Origin: Voacanga thouarsii
Taxonomy: Eukaryota > Streptophyta > Magnoliopsida > Gentianales > Apocynaceae
Direction: 5' to 3'
Assembly: GCA_026120185.1 (NCBI GenBank)
Contig: JANUWF010002061.1
Coordinates: forward strand, 62,001-126,000
DNA length: 64,000 nucleotides
Part shown: piece after piece, positions 60,446 through 64,000 of the stretch
How positions within the stretch are numbered: the first letter of the stretch is position 1
Layout of the letters: every line of letters starts with the position of its first letter
The notes under the pieces: model-generated
The model's input: only the letters and a program-made list of their open reading frames with translations
What the model was told of the DNA's origin: nothing
Database searches by the model: none
Translations under genes and position numbers: made by a program

Positions 60446-61305
60446 ATCTGAAAATATTTACAAGATTTTGTCTATCTAATCAACTCATAAACAGTGGCAT
60501 TATATATAATTCTTAGAGATATACTCTATAATTCACAAATTCTTTTATCTTAAGAAAGGTAGGACAGCATCTATTATAACTTTACCAGATCATTCTTCTA
60601 ACAAGGAATGACCATTTAATACATTGACTATATTTAGTGAATCTCCTTCAAACATAACTTTGGAAAGGTAAAGTTCCACAACTACATAGATGGCATTGAG
60701 GATAGCAATAGCTTCTCCAACAAAAGAGTCTTTCCCATATTCAATCCCAATCTAAGAACTTAGAATATCTCCATAAGAGTTCCTCACCATGCAAGCACTA
60801 CCCACAATTCCTTCAGCAAAAGCAGTATCAAAATTTATCTTATGCCATTCTTTATGTGAAGGATTCCATTCTTGAACATAGAAGTTAGATTCCTTTTGAG
60901 CTTGCGAGTTATGCTAGCATAAAAAATGCAACAATTTAAAGAAAGATATAACTCGCAACACATACATACCTCCTAAAATATGTTATTTATGGAAATTAAG
61001 TCTATGTAATAATTCGTCATCAATTTGTAGTAGTTTTACATTTTTAATCAATTTGTATTGCTGTTGAAAATAGAAATTCAATATGGAAGTATTACAAGAT
61101 ATTAATTTGTGACCCTTATAGATATGATTTGTAACATAATATTTTCCATCTCTATTGGTCTAAAGTTGAGTTTTAACTTTTAATATATTTTGTGATAAAG
61201 AAATAATTCAATTAAAATGCAATTCTTTAATTCATTTGATGTCACCCAATTACCATTGAATACAAGTACAACAACATTGAGCCTTTGAGGCTTTGGTGTG
61301 TGTAA
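60446..61305. other. Spacer downstream of third copia element
   Basis: Apart from the RNase H-like relic at 60583-60885 it is AT-rich and without recognisable genes. Confidence 0.5.
60583..60885 (-). pseudogene. RNase H-like (RVT_3) fragment
   Basis: The minus strand reads WNPSHKEWHKINFDTAFAEG, MVRNSYGDILSS, a TAG, then GEAIAILNAIYVVVELYLSK and FEGDSLNIVNVL. The D...E...D pattern and the FEGDS motif match the RNase H domain that ends many plant non-LTR retrotransposons and occurs in stand-alone RNase H-like proteins. There is one in-frame stop and no neighbouring reverse transcriptase. Confidence 0.75.
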
Positions 61306-62511
61306 AGGGGCGGTAATATTGAACACGACACGCCAACACGACATGGTTATAGCGGGTTAGGGTTGGGGTTTCGCGGGTTCGGGTCGAAACAGGTCGACCC
61401 GTTTAACTTTAAACGTGTACAGGTCATAAACGGGTTCAACCTGTTTTAACCCGTTTCAACCCGCGAACCCGTTTAACTTTTTTTAATATTTATATTTAAC
61501 ACTTTTTGTAATACCCTACAAATTTTACTATAAAAAATTAGATAATTTAATTTTTTACATAAATTAATTGAATTAAATTTTATTATATGAATTAATTAAA
61601 TTATTTGTGTGTCTATTTTGTTTAATTATATGAGACATCTTAAAGAAAATAGATGATGTTAATATAATTATTTGCTTGATACATAGTAAATGAATCATTC
61701 TTAATTAATTATTATTTAGTGTCTATAATAATATTAGTACAAGTTGGTAAGCAACGACCTTACGCGAGTCTAAAGGGGAAGGTTAGACCTTTAGGAAATA
61801 ATGTATGTAATATGCCTACAGGCCGAATCGAATATAGAATGAAATGAAGCTCGTGTGGTGCATTTACCAGAGGGTAAGGTTCACTCAGCATCGATTGACC
61901 AGTTCGAATACTATGCTATTTCTGACATTGAGACAAAGATAATTTGAATTACACCTTACAAGGACAAGCCTTCCTTTCGTGCTCGTTTTTTGCTCTCCAT
62001 TTGCTCTTTAAAATTCCTGGCATGCTACAACAAAATTGTTGTTCTAAATATCTAGAGAAAATAATTTCTTGAATAATCTAATTTTATTGCAAAATTACAT
62101 TTGTTTAGATTTTTAAGATTAAATCTTATGAATTTATTAAGATCTCTAAATATTTAGCGGGATGGTTTGTTATTTTATTGGTTATTTATGACTTTATGGA
62201 CTATTTTATTAGTTTTTTAATTTTATATAATTTAATTTGATTTTTTCAAATTTTTTGTGTAATGGTGCACAGATTGACGGGTTTAGTAGGTATTCGGGTT
62301 GACGAATTTAGTAATTATTTATTTAATTTTTGTGTCTAATTATGTCATGTCGTGTCAACCCGTTTTATAACACGAACACGACACGAAAATAAATGGGTTG
62401 ACACGACACAACACGTTTATTAATCGGGTCGTGTTCGGGTTGGCCTGTCAAGTGTAATTATCTCAAGTTGACACGACCCGCCAACCCGAACACGACACGA
62501 TTGCCACCCCA
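61306..62511. mobile_element. Probable non-autonomous hAT-like element
   Basis: The left end reads AGGGGCGGTAAT and the right end, inverted, TGGGGTGGCAAT, like hAT termini. GC-rich subterminal blocks built on CGGGTT, AACCCG and ACACGACACG lie at 61320-61480 and 62345-62510, while the interior is AT-rich with no transposase. Flanking 8-mers (GTGTGTAA and GTGTAATA) are similar but not identical, so the target duplication is unproven. Confidence 0.5.
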
Positions 62512-62518
62512 GTGTAAT

Positions 62519-62581
<63 letters not shown>
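62512..62581. repeat. (AC)n(AT)n compound microsatellite
   Basis: About 14 bases of AC repeats followed by about 48 bases of AT repeats, immediately beside the right end of the hAT-like element. Confidence 0.95.
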
Positions 62582-62583
<2 letters not shown>

Positions 62584-64000
62584 CAACATATTCTACATAC
62601 ACTATTAAAACAGAGAATAATTGATGGAATTTAACAAGATTACACGCCAGTAAAATTTTGTTCCAATGACAAAAGTTAAAACTTTTTAATCAATGGATTA
62701 GGGGTTTAATATTTATTAATTGTATACCTTTTTAGAATAATGCGTTAAAAAACAGAAAGGTTTAAAAGATTACATGATGCCAACCTCTAAAGCAATAAAT
62801 AAATGAGCAAATAAAAGACTTGGCTAGTGATTGCCTTTTTGTCTGAAATTCGTCCTAGCAATGTTGAATTTGGTCTTGCGTTTCTAGTTAAACTAAGATA
62901 TGATAGTTTGATTAAAAAAATATTTTTAATATATTTAGAATTACTATCTTATTTATATTAGGATTAGAAAGCTACTCTTGTTATATCCTATATAGCTTGT
63001 AAGTCTTATGATTTTGGTATCTATATATAGGTAAAGCCATGAAATTTTTAAGTGGTCCTAGTTTGATATGGTATATCTAATATTATGGATTATATAGGTC
63101 TAAGTTAAGTATGTGTATGAGTGGTATGAGATAGGATGTATACAAAAGGTTTGAAAAAATACAAAATATACATTGTGTAAAACTTATGGTAACAGTAAAG
63201 TGTTCTATGATATTCATCATAGACAAAGACTTGGTTACATAAATCGAATCATATAAATCTTTTGTACATTATTTTATTCTTTCTGTTGTTTTCTATTTTT
63301 AATAACTATCCTAATTTATATTTCTCAACATGTGATATCAAATCCTATGTTTATAGGGTTTTGAGATTTTTGGGATTGAAAAAATCGATAAGAATAATAG
63401 TTTTAGGCAATAAAAGATAGAAAAATATGAACCTCTCTTGAAACTGGCATATTAGTTAATATTTTTTTATTAACAGGGTTATGTCTAGAAAGAGGTCATT
63501 AGACGCCACTAAAATTATTCATGCAGTTGTACACCTTATATGAACTGTAGATTTGAGACAGATAGATACAAGTTACACAATTAGAGAAAAGAACAAATAG
63601 TTATAGTTGTCATGAATGACTATATACACATTGAAAAAGAAAAATGAGTTTGCAGTGGTTGTACGATGACATTGGCATGTGCGAAGATATCATCATAGTC
63701 TTCAAGTATACGAATACTTCTTCTTTGGTAAATTTTGAATTTTAGATATTGTCTCCAATGGATTAATTAGTTTCAATATGAAAATGCACAGAATCTAATT
63801 TTCTTAAGCAAGTAAGATTCTAATGATTGCATTTTTTAATTGAGGTAGAATTCTAAAATCATACATAGTTGAAATATGCCAACGTAACGAGAAAAGTATA
63901 AACAACAATATTCACCTGTAAAAAATTAAGTAACTCGACGACTTGAAAAATGAAGCATTCATGACTTGGGCAAATAGTGGTGTGATGAGAAATATTGTAA
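62582..64000. other. AT-rich DNA, no gene seen
   Basis: No convincing reading frame. A stretch near 63340-63780 has phrases suggesting a long-dead copia gag leader (for example near 63332, a motif like TGTGATATCAAATCCTA), but nothing strong enough to call. Confidence 0.45.

Noticed and set aside
61365..61385. GGGTTAGGGTTGGGG resembling telomere repeat
   Set aside because: Only two imperfect units, and it fits the CGGGTT subterminal motif of the hAT-like element.

Overview
The window is nuclear DNA from a flowering plant, most likely a eudicot. The evidence is AT-rich intergenic DNA, intron-split genes with GT-AG junctions, plant-specific families (NAC, HD-Zip I, RWP-RK/RKD, the plant long guanylate-binding protein) and abundant plant-type transposons (Ty1/copia, CACTA, MULE, hAT-like). 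I could not fix the species from the sequence alone.

Layout. (1) 1-12.4 kb, minus strand: a guanylate-binding-protein-like large GTPase. The 12 exons present encode about 696 residues and the C-terminus lies beyond the left edge. Its 6.2 kb first intron carries a decayed 4.5 kb copia element with a 5-bp target duplication. (2) 14.75-23.63 kb: a MuDR-type MULE with about 210-bp terminal inverted repeats and a perfect 9-bp target duplication. It carries a decayed mudrA-like transposase (minus strand) and a convergent GRF-zinc-finger/transmembrane ORF (plus strand). A 2.07 kb solo-LTR-like element, with its own 5-bp duplication, sits inside the transposase gene. (3) 24.6-26.0 kb: an intact three-exon NAC transcription factor (296 aa, minus strand) with a TATA box and a uORF. 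(4) 26.64-30.52 kb: a non-autonomous CACTA element carrying host gene pieces, namely an apparently intact two-exon copy of the mitochondrial ATP synthase 6-kDa subunit and one broken exon of LEO1/VIP4 (Paf1 complex). (5) 32.53-37.69 kb: a fairly young copia element with about 97% identical LTRs but a broken polyprotein. (6) 38.07-49.14 kb: an 11 kb CACTA element with a TNP2-type transposase, a second Transposase_24-type gene, strong subterminal repeats, 24-bp minisatellites either side of the TNP2 gene and a very C-rich proline-coding block. (7) 52.4-52.9 kb: an intact ATHB52-like HD-Zip I gene (plus strand). (8) 55.07-60.45 kb: a third copia element in which protease and most of integrase have been replaced by an antisense, intron-containing RKD (RWP-RK) pseudogene. 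(9) 60.6-64 kb: an RNase H-like relic, a probable hAT-type element and AT-rich DNA.

Only three host genes look functional (GBP-like GTPase, NAC, HD-Zip I), plus possibly the CACTA-borne ATP synthase subunit. Much of the rest is transposon sequence, and two of the elements contain pieces of host genes. That gene capture is the most interesting content of the window. Exon borders were set by hand from splice consensus and reading-frame continuity; protein family names come from recognition of conserved motifs, with no database search.
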